A stretch of DNA of 63,289 nucleotides, from contig JARLJB010000007.1 in assembly GCA_031291415.1 (NCBI GenBank), positions 1-63,289 on the forward strand, in the 5' to 3' direction. The notes below the pieces were generated by a model. The model did not search any database. It was not told the DNA's origin and was given only the letters and a program-made list of their open reading frames with translations. Source of the stretch: Telmatospirillum sp. (GTDB taxonomy: Bacteria; Pseudomonadota; Alphaproteobacteria; Rhodospirillales; Magnetospirillaceae). A program made the position numbers and the translations under genes. This document shows, piece by piece, positions 44,967-53,434 of this stretch (position 1 is the first letter of the stretch; each line of letters starts with the position of its first letter).

Positions 44967-45842
44967 TCAGGCTCCGACAGCCAGGCGTTGGGTCCTGCGT
45001 TCGATTTCGATCAATTGGTCGGCCCAGCTGGAGGACCACTCCCGCAGTTCCTGCGCGTCCAAGGGAGACGGGACTTTGGATTCAGTGTGGTCGGCGATTT
45101 TGCCGGCCAGCCGGCGATAGATCCCCGCCTGCTCCGACTTCGGCGCCGCTTCGATGGTGGTCTTGCCCTGAAGTTCGGCCTGGGTGACGGTGAGCGAACG
45201 GGGGATGTATTCGACCACCTGGGTTTGCGTCCTCTCGACGAAGTCATCGATGATGTCGCGATGAAAATCGCTATTGATCGAATTGGCGATGACACCGCCC
45301 AGCAAGGCCCCGCCTTTGTTCGAATAGGTCTTGATGCCGCGGAACAGGTTGTTGGCGGCATAGATCGCCATGAAATCCGCCGATGAGATGGTAAAGACAT
45401 GCTCGGCGATGCCTTCGCGCACCGGCACGGCGAAACCGCCGCATACCACGTCGCCCAGCACATCGTAGATGACGTAGTCGAGATCCAGCTCTTCGAAGAT
45501 GTCCTGCTGCTTCAGAAGCTGGACGGCGGTAATGATGCCGCGCCCGGCGCATCCGACGCCCGGCTGGGGACCGCCCGCCTCGACGCAATAGACGCCCTTG
45601 AATCCCTGGAAAATCGCTTCGTGAGCATCGACCCTGGCGTTCTCACGCAGCAAATCGAGCACGGATGGGATGTACTCGCCGCCGCGCAGCGTGTTGGTCG
45701 AATCGGCCTTGGGGTCGCAGCCGAACTGCAGAACCTTGTAGCCCGCCTCAACCAGGGCAGCGCTGATGTTGGAGGTGGTGGTCGACTTACCGATGCCACC
45801 CTTTCCGTAGATGGCGATCTGCTTTATGGCCTTTTTGCCCAT
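44967..45842 (-). CDS. marH: methylthio-alkane reductase iron protein (NifH-like)
   Basis: A 291-residue NifH homologue: P-loop [14 protein letters not shown], [4Fe-4S] ligand cysteines in [13 protein letters not shown] and [14 protein letters not shown], and the CDPKADST switch. The Arg after CAG is kept, the site that ADP-ribosylates NifH in purple bacteria, so post-translational switching by DraT is conceivable. Compared with AnfH in this window it has an N-terminal KK-rich extension, FGCDPKADS in place of HGCDPKADS and a longer C-terminus. It delivers electrons with ATP hydrolysis to MarDK. Second-last position before the catalytic genes. Confidence 0.9.
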   Translation of the reverse strand: MGKKAIKQIAIYGKGGIGKSTTTSNISAALVEAGYKVLQFGCDPKADSTNTLRGGEYIPSVLDLLRENARVDAHEAIFQGFKGVYCVEAGGPQPGVGCAGRGIITAVQLLKQQDIFEELDLDYVIYDVLGDVVCGGFAVPVREGIAEHVFTISSADFMAIYAANNLFRGIKTYSNKGGALLGGVIANSINSDFHRDIIDDFVERTQTQVVEYIPRSLTVTQAELQGKTTIEAAPKSEQAGIYRRLAGKIADHTESKVPSPLDAQELREWSSSWADQLIEIERRTQRLAVGA

Positions 45843-45942
45843 GACCTTGTCCGTCCTTTGTTCGAATGAAACAAAAACAGTGCATCTCGAAGTCAGGGAG
45901 ACCCTGTCTCAACGATGCCGTTGAAAGGCGCCCGTCCCCCGC

Positions 45943-46914
45943 TTAACCGTGCGAGAAGGTCGAGGCGTGAAAATCGGCTGCGGAGATGCCGTAAAGCTCG
46001 CCGCTGAACTCACTGATGCCCGGAATGCCGCAGGCATCAGCCCGGCAGCGCTGGCAATGACTGAACACCGCAAGATGCCCCGCAGCGGCTGCCCGCGCTT
46101 TTTCCAAGGCGGCCGGTGTCGGAGCGGCGATGTTCGCCAACTCGTGCTGCGGAATCAGCGGAATGATGTTGATCAGCGAGGCACCGGCGGCGGCGACCGT
46201 TTCAGCGACGGCTCCAACGTGGTCTTGGTTGATGCCCGGGACCAGCACGGTATTGACCTTGACCACGCCCCCCAGTTCGACCACGCGACGGATCCCGGCG
46301 ATCTGATTGGCGATCAGGAGGGCTGCCGCCTCTTCGCCATGACGCCAGCGGCGTTGGTAGAGAATGCTGGGATTGATTTGCGCTTGGATCTTGGGATCGA
46401 CGGCGTTGACCGTCACGGTGACGGTTTCGACCCCCGCATTCACCACACGCTCGGCCTTTTCCGGCAACAACAGCCCGTTGGTCGACAGGCAATTGATCAG
46501 GCGCGGATAGGCCGCATGGATCATCTCGAAAGTACGGATGGCATGATCGGTCATCAGCGTGTCGCCGGGGCCGGCAATGCCTATCACGGTAATTTGCGGG
46601 CACAGCTTCAATGCCCGGGCCACCACTTCCAGGGCCTGCTCCGGGCTCAAAAGACCGTGAGCGACACCCGGCCGCCGTTCGCTGTCGTTGAAGTCCCGCT
46701 TGCAGAACCGACACCGGATGTTGCATCCGGGGCTGACCGGCAGATGCAGCCGTCCACTTTTCGCATGACCTTCGGCGGTGAGGCTGAAGCACGGATGGCG
46801 TCCTTCCAACTGAGGAAACGGGGACGCCGACGCGACCCGCATCTGTTGGCCGGGGCACATCGCTTGCCCGCTTTCGCAAAGATCGAACCGTTCGGGCGGA
46901 AGAGCACGGGTCAT
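45943..46914 (-). CDS. marB: NifB-like radical SAM cofactor assembly protein (MarB)
   Basis: A 323-residue radical SAM protein from the ATG at 46914, seven bases after the NifX-like gene. The SAM cluster motif is CNIRCRFC in HLPVSPGCNIRCRFCKRDF; GIAGPGDTL, CLSTNGLLLP and the terminal CQRCRADACG are NifB hallmarks. NifB fuses two [4Fe-4S] units and inserts carbide to give the 8Fe NifB-co. Unlike many NifB it has no fused C-terminal NifX domain; that domain is instead the separate upstream gene. A 100-base gap separates it from marH. No other nifB is in the window. Confidence 0.9.
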   Translation of the reverse strand: MTRALPPERFDLCESGQAMCPGQQMRVASASPFPQLEGRHPCFSLTAEGHAKSGRLHLPVSPGCNIRCRFCKRDFNDSERRPGVAHGLLSPEQALEVVARALKLCPQITVIGIAGPGDTLMTDHAIRTFEMIHAAYPRLINCLSTNGLLLPEKAERVVNAGVETVTVTVNAVDPKIQAQINPSILYQRRWRHGEEAAALLIANQIAGIRRVVELGGVVKVNTVLVPGINQDHVGAVAETVAAAGASLINIIPLIPQHELANIAAPTPAALEKARAAAAGHLAVFSHCQRCRADACGIPGISEFSGELYGISAADFHASTFSHG

Positions 46915-46921
46915 GGCGCGA

Positions 46922-47311
46922 CTACCCGACCAGCCAGCGTTTGTGCGGTCGCACGGGTTCCTCCAGGGCGCCACTTTGGACGAGCCGCGTCAGCGCCCTA
47001 TCGATGAAGTCGGGAATCACGAATGCCTGAATGCCACGTTCGGCTAGTCGCGCCACCGCGCCTTGACCGATCTGCGCCGACACCACAACCCGGCAATCGG
47101 CGATAAGCTCGATGGTCCTCGCCATGCGGTCTTCGTCGTGACCGACCTCACCGTCTTCGTTGGCGGTTCCGCATGGGGGACGGTTCTCCCGCTTCTCCAG
47201 AAAGCGCACGGTAACCCCATCAATCTCGCAGATAATGAACTGCGTCGTCTGTCCGAAATGCTGATGGACCGTTTTCCCGTCCGCGCTCGATATCGCAACC
47301 TTGACCGTCAC
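46922..47311 (-). CDS. NifX/NafY-type cofactor-binding protein, first gene of the MAR operon
   Basis: A 129-residue protein of the dinitrogenase iron-molybdenum cofactor family (NifX, NafY, C-terminal NifB): VAISSADGKTVHQHFGQTTQFIICEIDG at the start and VVSAQIGQGAVARLAERGIQAF near the end. Start is GTG at 47311 with GGGAG nine bases upstream. Family members carry iron-sulfur cofactor precursors between NifB and the apo-enzyme. Lying directly before marB, it probably chaperones the MarB product to MarDK. I do not recall it as a named MAR component, so the symbol is left empty. Confidence 0.85.
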   Translation of the reverse strand: MTVKVAISSADGKTVHQHFGQTTQFIICEIDGVTVRFLEKRENRPPCGTANEDGEVGHDEDRMARTIELIADCRVVVSAQIGQGAVARLAERGIQAFVIPDFIDRALTRLVQSGALEEPVRPHKRWLVG

Positions 47312-47398
47312 TGCCGGATTCTCCCACGTCGAATTTGCTCGCTCGTCTCACAGCACCGAAGAAACACATATAGAAACAGTGGAATGTCTGCATATGGC

Positions 47399-47413
47399 CA
47401 CAATAATATTGTG
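47399..47413. promoter_or_regulatory. 15-bp palindrome CACAATAATATTGTG
   Basis: A perfect dyad in the divergent region between the MAR operon and the metQ-like gene. It is of a size and symmetry typical for a regulator site; no family match is claimed. Confidence 0.5.
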
Positions 47414-47450
47414 TCTTCAAAAAGTCTATGCATTAAGTTGATATATATCG

Positions 47451-47483
47451 TTATAATTAACCGTAATTACGCGTTAATTATAA
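47451..47483. promoter_or_regulatory. 33-bp dyad with 11-bp perfect arms
   Basis: TTATAATTAAC (47451-47461) and GTTAATTATAA (47473-47483) are perfect complements around an 11-base centre. It lies 67 bases before the metQ-like start and about 140 from the MAR start, well placed for a regulator coordinating both directions. Confidence 0.55.
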
Positions 47484-47549
47484 TCTCAAGACGGATCCGC
47501 CGCCGAATCGGCGGCGGTCGGTCGGACGTCAACTGGATGGAATCGCACG

Positions 47550-48392
47550 ATGAAACAGGTTCGGACAGGACAACAGACAGCAGCTCTTCACGAACGCCTC
47601 TTCGCCATGCTCCGCAACACGCTTACGGCGATCACTCTCGCCGGGTTGGCCGTTCTGTTAGCGTCACCCGCCAGCGCCGCCGATCTTAAGGCTGGCGTGT
47701 CTGCCGGCCCCTATGGCGACATCCTGAAATTCGCCGCTGACATCGCCGCCAAGGAGGGCATCAACGTCAAGGTCATAGAATTCACCGACTGGACACTTCC
47801 GAACGCCGCTCTGGCGCAAAAAGATCTTGATTTCAATCACTTCCAGCACCGCCCCTATCTGGCCAACCAAAACGCCCAGCGCGGCTGGAATCTGGTACCG
47901 GTCGCCCCCAGCGTTCTCGTGCCGTTCGCCCTCTATTCCAAGAAAATCGAGACCCTGGCCGACGTAAAGTCCGGAGCTTCAGTAGCGATTCCCAACGATC
48001 CGTCGAATGGCGCCCGCGCCCTGCAACTGCTGGAAAAAGGTGGGCTCATCAAGCTTGCTCCCGAGGCCGGGCAAAAGGCCACGGTGGCCGATATCTCCGA
48101 CAACAGCAAAAAACTGAAGTTCACGGAAATCGATGCCGCGCAGTTGCCCCGCGCGCTTGACGATGTCGATATCGGCGTCGTCCCGCTGAACTATGCCCTG
48201 GCTTCGGGACTGAATCCCAAGGTTTCGCTGCTCAGCGAAGGAGCCGACAGTCAATGGGGCCTGTGGTTTGTCACACGCAACGACAACAAGGATGATCCCA
48301 ATATCAGACGTTATATCGAAATCGTTCGTTCTCCCGAAACGAAGGAGTTCATTCTGAAGCGGTTCGAGGGCACCATCATCCCGACCTGGTGA
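47550..48392 (+). CDS. metQ: MetQ/NlpA-family methionine-type substrate-binding protein
   Basis: A 280-residue binding protein: AGPYGDILKFAADIAAKEGINVKVIEFTDWTLPNAALAQKDLDFNHFQHRPYL is the classical MetQ region. The signal peptide lies at about residues 20-43 (cleavage ASA-AD); there is no lipobox Cys, so it is soluble rather than a lipoprotein. The first 19 residues are polar, and translation may really start at the ATG at 47607. No MetN or MetI gene is nearby, so it is an orphan or works with a distant transporter. It is divergent from the MAR operon. Confidence 0.88.
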   Translation: MKQVRTGQQTAALHERLFAMLRNTLTAITLAGLAVLLASPASAADLKAGVSAGPYGDILKFAADIAAKEGINVKVIEFTDWTLPNAALAQKDLDFNHFQHRPYLANQNAQRGWNLVPVAPSVLVPFALYSKKIETLADVKSGASVAIPNDPSNGARALQLLEKGGLIKLAPEAGQKATVADISDNSKKLKFTEIDAAQLPRALDDVDIGVVPLNYALASGLNPKVSLLSEGADSQWGLWFVTRNDNKDDPNIRRYIEIVRSPETKEFILKRFEGTIIPTW

Positions 48393-48395
48393 CCC

Positions 48396-51300
48396 TCACA
48401 TCAATTCCACCAACAGGTCCTTCGCTTTGACCACATCGCCCGGCTTGACGAGCACGGCTTTGACGATGGCATCCCGGTCGGCCGTCAGCATGGTTTCCAT
48501 CTTCATCGCTTCGAGCGACAGCAAGGGGCCGCCCTTGCTGACTTTTTGCCCCGGTTTGGCGGCGACCGTCACCACCATCCCCGGCATCGGCGCCCCGACA
48601 TGATCGGGATTGCCGACGTCGGCCTTCGGCCGGGCCGCATGCGCACTCTCCGCCCCCACCTTGGCGATCCGGATATTCCTCGGCTGTCCGTTGAGTTCGA
48701 AGAAGACCTTGATCTTGGCGTCGCCGTCAGTCGTCTCCGAACGCCCCATCTGCCGGATGACCAGGGTCTTGCCCTTGTCGATGTTCACGGCGATCTCCTC
48801 CCGGTCCCTGAGACCATAGAAGAAGGGCGAGGTTGGAAGCAGGGAGACGTCGCCGTAGGTCCGGCGATGTTCGGTATAGTCCAGGAAAACCTTTGGATAC
48901 ATCAAATAGGATGCCAGATCGGTGTCTGTGGCCTGGCGGCCGATCGCCACCTCCAACTCCTGGCGTTTGGCGGCAAGATCAACCGGAGCGATGGAATCGC
49001 CCACCCGTCCCGCCAGCGGCTTCTGCCCCTTGAGCACCTTGGCCTGCAACTCCTTGGGAAAACCATCGGGAGGGAATCCCAGTTCGCCCCTGAAGAAAGA
49101 CACCACCGAATCGGGAAAAGCGATATCGTGGGACGGATCGCTGACGTCTTCGGACGTCAGATCGTTCGCCACCATGAACAGGGCCATGTCGCCGACCACC
49201 TTCGACGTCGGAGTCACCTTGACGATGTCGCCAAACAGCCGATTCACATCGGCATAGGCCTTCGAAACCTCCGGCCAACGGTGTTCCAGACCCATGGACC
49301 GGGCCTGTTCCCGCAGGTTGGTATATTGGCCGCCGGGCATTTCATGGTTGTAGACATCCGATGTTCCTGAACGCATGTCGGATTCGAAGGGGGCGTAGGC
49401 CTGACGGACGCCTTCCCAATATTGTGAAAGAGAGCGTAGCGAAGCCGCGGCGATCTCTGGATCGCGGCTGCTTCCCTGCAGGGCCGCGACAATGGAGCCG
49501 AGATTGGGCTGCGAGGTCATGCCGCTCATGGCGTCGAGCGCCCCATCGACGATGTCGCAGCCGGCATCGACGGCTGCCAGCACCGAGGCCGCTGCGATCC
49601 CGCTGGTGTCGTGGGTGTGGAAATGGAGTGGCAACCCGACCTCGTCCTTCAGCGCCTCGACAAGAGCCCGGATGGCACGCGGCTTACAAACACCCGCCAT
49701 ATCCTTGATCCCCAGCACCTGGGCTCCGGCTTTCTCCAGTTGCTTGGCAAGATCGACGTAGTATTTCAGATTGTATTTCGGACGCGATGCGTCGAAAAGG
49801 TCGCCGGTGTAACAGATCGTCCCTTCGCAGAGCGCCCCGCTTTCAACGACGGCATCGATCGCCACGCGCATATTCTCCACCCAGTTGAGGGAGTCGAAAA
49901 CGCGAAAGACATCGATACCATTGCCGGCTGCTTGTTCAACAAAGTAACGAACGACATTGTCGCTATAGTTGGTATAGCCGACCGCGTTGGAGGCCCGCAG
50001 CAACATCTGAAACGGAATATTCGGAATCTTCTGGCGCAACCGCTGCAGCCGTTCCCAGGGATCCTCCTTCAGGAAACGGAAGGCGACGTCGAAGGTGGCG
50101 CCTCCCCAGCATTCCAGGGAAAACAGATTGGGCACCAACCGGGCATAGGCGGGGGCGATCGCCAGCATGTCGTCGCCACGCATCCGGGTGGCGAACAGCG
50201 ACTGGTGGGCATCGCGCATGGTCGTGTCGGTCAGCAGCACCTGCGGCTGTTCCTTGATCCAGGCGGCGAACCGAACGGCCCCCAACTCCAGGAAGCGATC
50301 GCGTGTTCCGGGCGGAATGGTGGAAATTGGATCGATGGCCGGTTTTATCGGACGTGACAATGGCAGGGCCGGCAGTTTCCGGCCTTTCACCTCGGGATTG
50401 CCATTGACCGCGACTTCGCCCAGGAAATTAAGAAGCCGGGTCGCCCGGTCGCGCCGCTCGGTGAACTGGAACAACTCGGGAGTGGTGTCGATGAACCGGG
50501 TGGTGCATTCGCCCGACCGGAAGGCCGGATGGGCAATGACATTTGCCAGGAACTGCAGGTTGGTCGCCAAGCCACGGACACGGAATTCACGAAGCGCCCG
50601 ATCCATGCGGACAGCCGCCTCGTCGCCGCTATGGCCCCAGGCCGTCACCTTGACCAGCAGCGAATCGTAAAACGGCGTGATGACCGCACCGGCATAGGCG
50701 GTTCCCGCGTCGAGACGGATGCCGAAGCCGGCGGCGCTGCGATACACCGCCATCTGGCCATAATCGGGCGTGAAGTTGTTTTCCGGGTCCTCGGTGGTGA
50801 CACGGCATTGCAGGGCGTGGCCGGACAGCCGGATATCCTCCTGCCGGGGGATGAACGAGTCTTCCTGGCCGATCCGGTAGCCTTCGGTCACACGGATCTG
50901 CGCCTTGACGATATCGACGCCGGTGACTTGTTCCGTCACCGTATGCTCGACCTGGATGCGGGGATTGACTTCGATGAAGTAGTATTTTCCGGTGTCGACA
51001 TCCATCAGGAATTCGACGGTCCCGGCATGCGTGTAATGAGCCGCCCGAGCCAGACGGAGGGCGGATTCACAGAGCTCCTCCCGCATCTTCTCGTCGAGAT
51101 AGGGGGCCGGCGAACGCTCGACGACCTTCTGGTTGCGGCGTTGAACTGAGCAGTCACGCTCGAAAAGGTGGACGATATTGCCGTAACTGTCGCCAAGGAC
51201 CTGGACTTCGACATGCCGGGCCCGACGGATCAGCCTTTCCAGATAGACCTCGTCATTGCCAAAAGCGGCCAGGGCTTCGCGCCTGGCGACATCGAGGGCG

Positions 51301-51845
51301 CCGGCCAGTTCGCCTTCGTTTTCGATCACCCGCATGCCGCGCCCACCGCCGCCCCAGCTTGCCTTCAGCATCAGAGGATAGCCCACCGCCATCGCCATCG
51401 CCCGCGCCCGGTCGAAACCCCGAGGCAACGCCGTTGTCGCCGGCACCACTGGCACGCCGGCCCGTTCGGCCAGTTCGCGCGCCGCCACTTTGTTTCCGAG
51501 ACCGCGCATGACGTCGGCGTCCGGCCCGACGAAAGCGATACCCGCCTTGACGCAGGCTTCGGCGAAATCCGGGTTTTCCGACAGAAAACCGTACCCGGGA
51601 TGGATAGCGTCGACGTCGGCCGCCTTGGCGATACGGATGATGTCATCGATATCGAGATAGGCCTGAATCGGCTTCTTGCCGGCCCCCACCAGATAGGACT
51701 CGTCGGCCTTGAAACGGTGCAGGGCGAATCGGTCCTCGTTGGAGAAGATGGCGATCGTGCGAATGCCCATCTCGGCGGCGGCACGCATCACGCGGATCGC
51801 GATCTCACTCCGGTTGGCGACAAGCAGACTGCGGATTTTTTTCAT
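48396..51845 (-). CDS. pyc: pyruvate carboxylase
   Basis: A 1149-residue single-chain pyruvate carboxylase. Order: biotin carboxylase domain (residues 1-450, LLVANRSEIAIRVMRAA, ATP loop SWGGGGRGMRV, EVNPRIQVEHTVTEQVTG), carboxyltransferase barrel (about 530-810, TTMRDAHQSLFATRMR, HFHTHDTSG), PC tetramerisation region, and C-terminal biotinyl domain with the biotin Lys in LEAMKMETML. It makes oxaloacetate from pyruvate and bicarbonate, an anaplerotic reaction. Full length and intact; it is convergent with metQ, three bases between stops. Its relation to the nitrogenase genes is only positional. Confidence 0.97.
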   Translation of the reverse strand: MKKIRSLLVANRSEIAIRVMRAAAEMGIRTIAIFSNEDRFALHRFKADESYLVGAGKKPIQAYLDIDDIIRIAKAADVDAIHPGYGFLSENPDFAEACVKAGIAFVGPDADVMRGLGNKVAARELAERAGVPVVPATTALPRGFDRARAMAMAVGYPLMLKASWGGGGRGMRVIENEGELAGALDVARREALAAFGNDEVYLERLIRRARHVEVQVLGDSYGNIVHLFERDCSVQRRNQKVVERSPAPYLDEKMREELCESALRLARAAHYTHAGTVEFLMDVDTGKYYFIEVNPRIQVEHTVTEQVTGVDIVKAQIRVTEGYRIGQEDSFIPRQEDIRLSGHALQCRVTTEDPENNFTPDYGQMAVYRSAAGFGIRLDAGTAYAGAVITPFYDSLLVKVTAWGHSGDEAAVRMDRALREFRVRGLATNLQFLANVIAHPAFRSGECTTRFIDTTPELFQFTERRDRATRLLNFLGEVAVNGNPEVKGRKLPALPLSRPIKPAIDPISTIPPGTRDRFLELGAVRFAAWIKEQPQVLLTDTTMRDAHQSLFATRMRGDDMLAIAPAYARLVPNLFSLECWGGATFDVAFRFLKEDPWERLQRLRQKIPNIPFQMLLRASNAVGYTNYSDNVVRYFVEQAAGNGIDVFRVFDSLNWVENMRVAIDAVVESGALCEGTICYTGDLFDASRPKYNLKYYVDLAKQLEKAGAQVLGIKDMAGVCKPRAIRALVEALKDEVGLPLHFHTHDTSGIAAASVLAAVDAGCDIVDGALDAMSGMTSQPNLGSIVAALQGSSRDPEIAAASLRSLSQYWEGVRQAYAPFESDMRSGTSDVYNHEMPGGQYTNLREQARSMGLEHRWPEVSKAYADVNRLFGDIVKVTPTSKVVGDMALFMVANDLTSEDVSDPSHDIAFPDSVVSFFRGELGFPPDGFPKELQAKVLKGQKPLAGRVGDSIAPVDLAAKRQELEVAIGRQATDTDLASYLMYPKVFLDYTEHRRTYGDVSLLPTSPFFYGLRDREEIAVNIDKGKTLVIRQMGRSETTDGDAKIKVFFELNGQPRNIRIAKVGAESAHAARPKADVGNPDHVGAPMPGMVVTVAAKPGQKVSKGGPLLSLEAMKMETMLTADRDAIVKAVLVKPGDVVKAKDLLVELM

Positions 51846-52386
51846 AACGTCTCACCCGGCAAGAAGATCTCAATGTTTACAACATTATAGTGGAATCTTT
51901 ACGAATTTTTTCTTCGGCCGATTAAATACACAAGCGAACATTTTCCAGGATTGTCCGCCGTCGGAGGGATGTGCATTTCATTTCCACAACACCTATTGGC
52001 CATTCACTGCAGCCGGAATCAACGCTGAAAAAAAGCGTGGGGATAGGCAGACGATTAGAGCTGTTGAAAGCCTCCACGCCCGCGGGCTTGCGGGAAAACG
52101 TTGGGACCACGGCCGGCACGAACGTGACCGACAAGACGAAGCGCCAAGTTCACTGAACTGAAACGGATTACCCGGTTCCCAGCTTACCCCCGGGGACGAT
52201 CCGAAGAACCTGCGCTTGAGTTCGAGTATTCATAATAACCATAAGAAATCAATGGTTATTTTCCACGGCAGCCTTGATCGGCCGACGGTTTTCACACTTT
52301 CGGCCTTACAGCTGGCGGGATCGTAACCTTGATTGGCGACACAAACCGCCCATGCCACACGACCGAAAGGCTCATCCACCGGCAGT
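51846..52386. other. intergenic region upstream of pyc
   Basis: 541 bases between the pyc start and the flavoprotein stop. Small frames on both strands have no protein character. A 9-bp hairpin (AATAACCAT / ATGGTTATT, 52234-52260) lies toward the right. Confidence 0.5.
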
Positions 52387-53052
52387 TCAACCCAGATGAA
52401 ATTTCAGAATGTCGTCCGGCATTTCCGTATCGGGAAGATTCCGTGGATCCGCTTCTGGCGGCAAAACCTGGTAGCGGATCGGAATCACGCCAGCCCAGGA
52501 TGGGAATGCGTAATCTTCGTCGTCGTCCAAGGGCGGCCCTATCCGGACCTTGCACGAAGCCTCCGCGATGGACATGGACGCCAGGGCCGTCACTTTGACT
52601 TCCCGCTCATGGATCGGCCGCAACCGTTCCCACTCTCCAGGGATCAGACGATTGACAAAATTACGAAGTTTTTTGACCTTCACTGTTTCGTCCCGGATCA
52701 GTTCGGCGCGCCCCAGCAGCATCACCGAACGAAAGTTGCAGTTGAAATTGAATGCCGATCGAGCCACCACCAAGCCATCCAAAAGCGAGACCGTGAGGCA
52801 GATATCTTGCTGCTCCAGCACCTTGAACATCCGGCCAGCGGCGGCGCCGTGCCAATAGACACGATCATTTTCGCGCCAGAAAAAGGTGGGCGTGACGAAA
52901 GGCACTCCGTTCATCAGACACCCCACATGCGCAAGTGGGGTGGCATCAAGGATGTCCTCGACGGTTTTGCGATCGTAGCGGGCCAGCCAGTTGTAATGCT
53001 TGACACGCGTGCGCTCGCTCGGAGCCTCGCCTCGAGATTCGTCATCGCTCAT
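52387..53052 (-). CDS. pyridoxamine 5'-phosphate oxidase-like flavin-binding protein
   Basis: A 221-residue split-barrel protein from the ATG at 53052. Features of the PNPOx/NimA-like group are YDRKTVEDILDATPLAHVGCLMNGVPFVTPTFFWRENDRVYWHGAAAGRMFKVLEQQ and the strand FNFNCNFRSVMLLGRAEL. Such proteins bind FMN or F420 and act as reductases of nitro or other oxidants, or as sensors. Upstream in-frame codons lack conservation and cross a stretch with poor coding character. It is divergent from anfA; the 382-base gap holds the anfA promoter region. Confidence 0.85.
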   Translation of the reverse strand: MSDDESRGEAPSERTRVKHYNWLARYDRKTVEDILDATPLAHVGCLMNGVPFVTPTFFWRENDRVYWHGAAAGRMFKVLEQQDICLTVSLLDGLVVARSAFNFNCNFRSVMLLGRAELIRDETVKVKKLRNFVNRLIPGEWERLRPIHEREVKVTALASMSIAEASCKVRIGPPLDDDEDYAFPSWAGVIPIRYQVLPPEADPRNLPDTEMPDDILKFHLG

Positions 53053-53434
53053 AGACACTTTTCCTTTTCCAAAGGGTGATCTCGCACCGTTCGCAAATTC
53101 AATGCCATGACGGCGATCGCGGGAATCAACGCTTTCGAGATTCGACCACGGAGGAAAATGTAAAAAGCCCCCTCTTTTTGACCGCTTTGGTAAATTCTTC
53201 GGGCGAGATGCCAGGCCAAAACTCACGAAAAACGGGCATTCATCGAGCAATTGAATGATATTTGAGCATTCTGGCCGGATGCTCGAAATCGCCTCCGCAA
53301 CGGATTGATCTCGCTATAGTCGCTGAGGAATAAGAGATTCAGGTGATCGATCCGTGCCGTCACACGTATTGGCCCTGAAATTGCACGGATTCCTTGGCCA
53401 CGTTTGACTCCACGGTTCAGGGATATGCGAGCAT
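53053..53434. other. intergenic region upstream of anfA
   Basis: Contains the -24/-12-like sequence at 53370-53384. CTCGCTATAGTCGC (near 53309) faintly recalls a Mo-box half, but symmetry is poor. No gene was recognised. Confidence 0.5.
53370..53384 (+). promoter_or_regulatory. candidate sigma-54 promoter of anfA
   Basis: TGGCCCTGAAATTGC has the -24 GG and -12 GC at the same spacing as the consensus site before anfH, with mismatches in the CACG part. It lies about 50 bases before the anfA ATG. Confidence 0.45.

Noticed and set aside
47490-47545. A possible SAM riboswitch before the metQ-like gene
   Set aside because: A GC hairpin (CCGCCGCCGAATCGGCGGCGG) exists, but I cannot match it to the conserved core of SAM-I, SAM-II or SAM-IV.
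53300-53330. Mo-box upstream of anfA
   Set aside because: Only a weak half-site-like CGCTATAG was seen, without the expected dyad.
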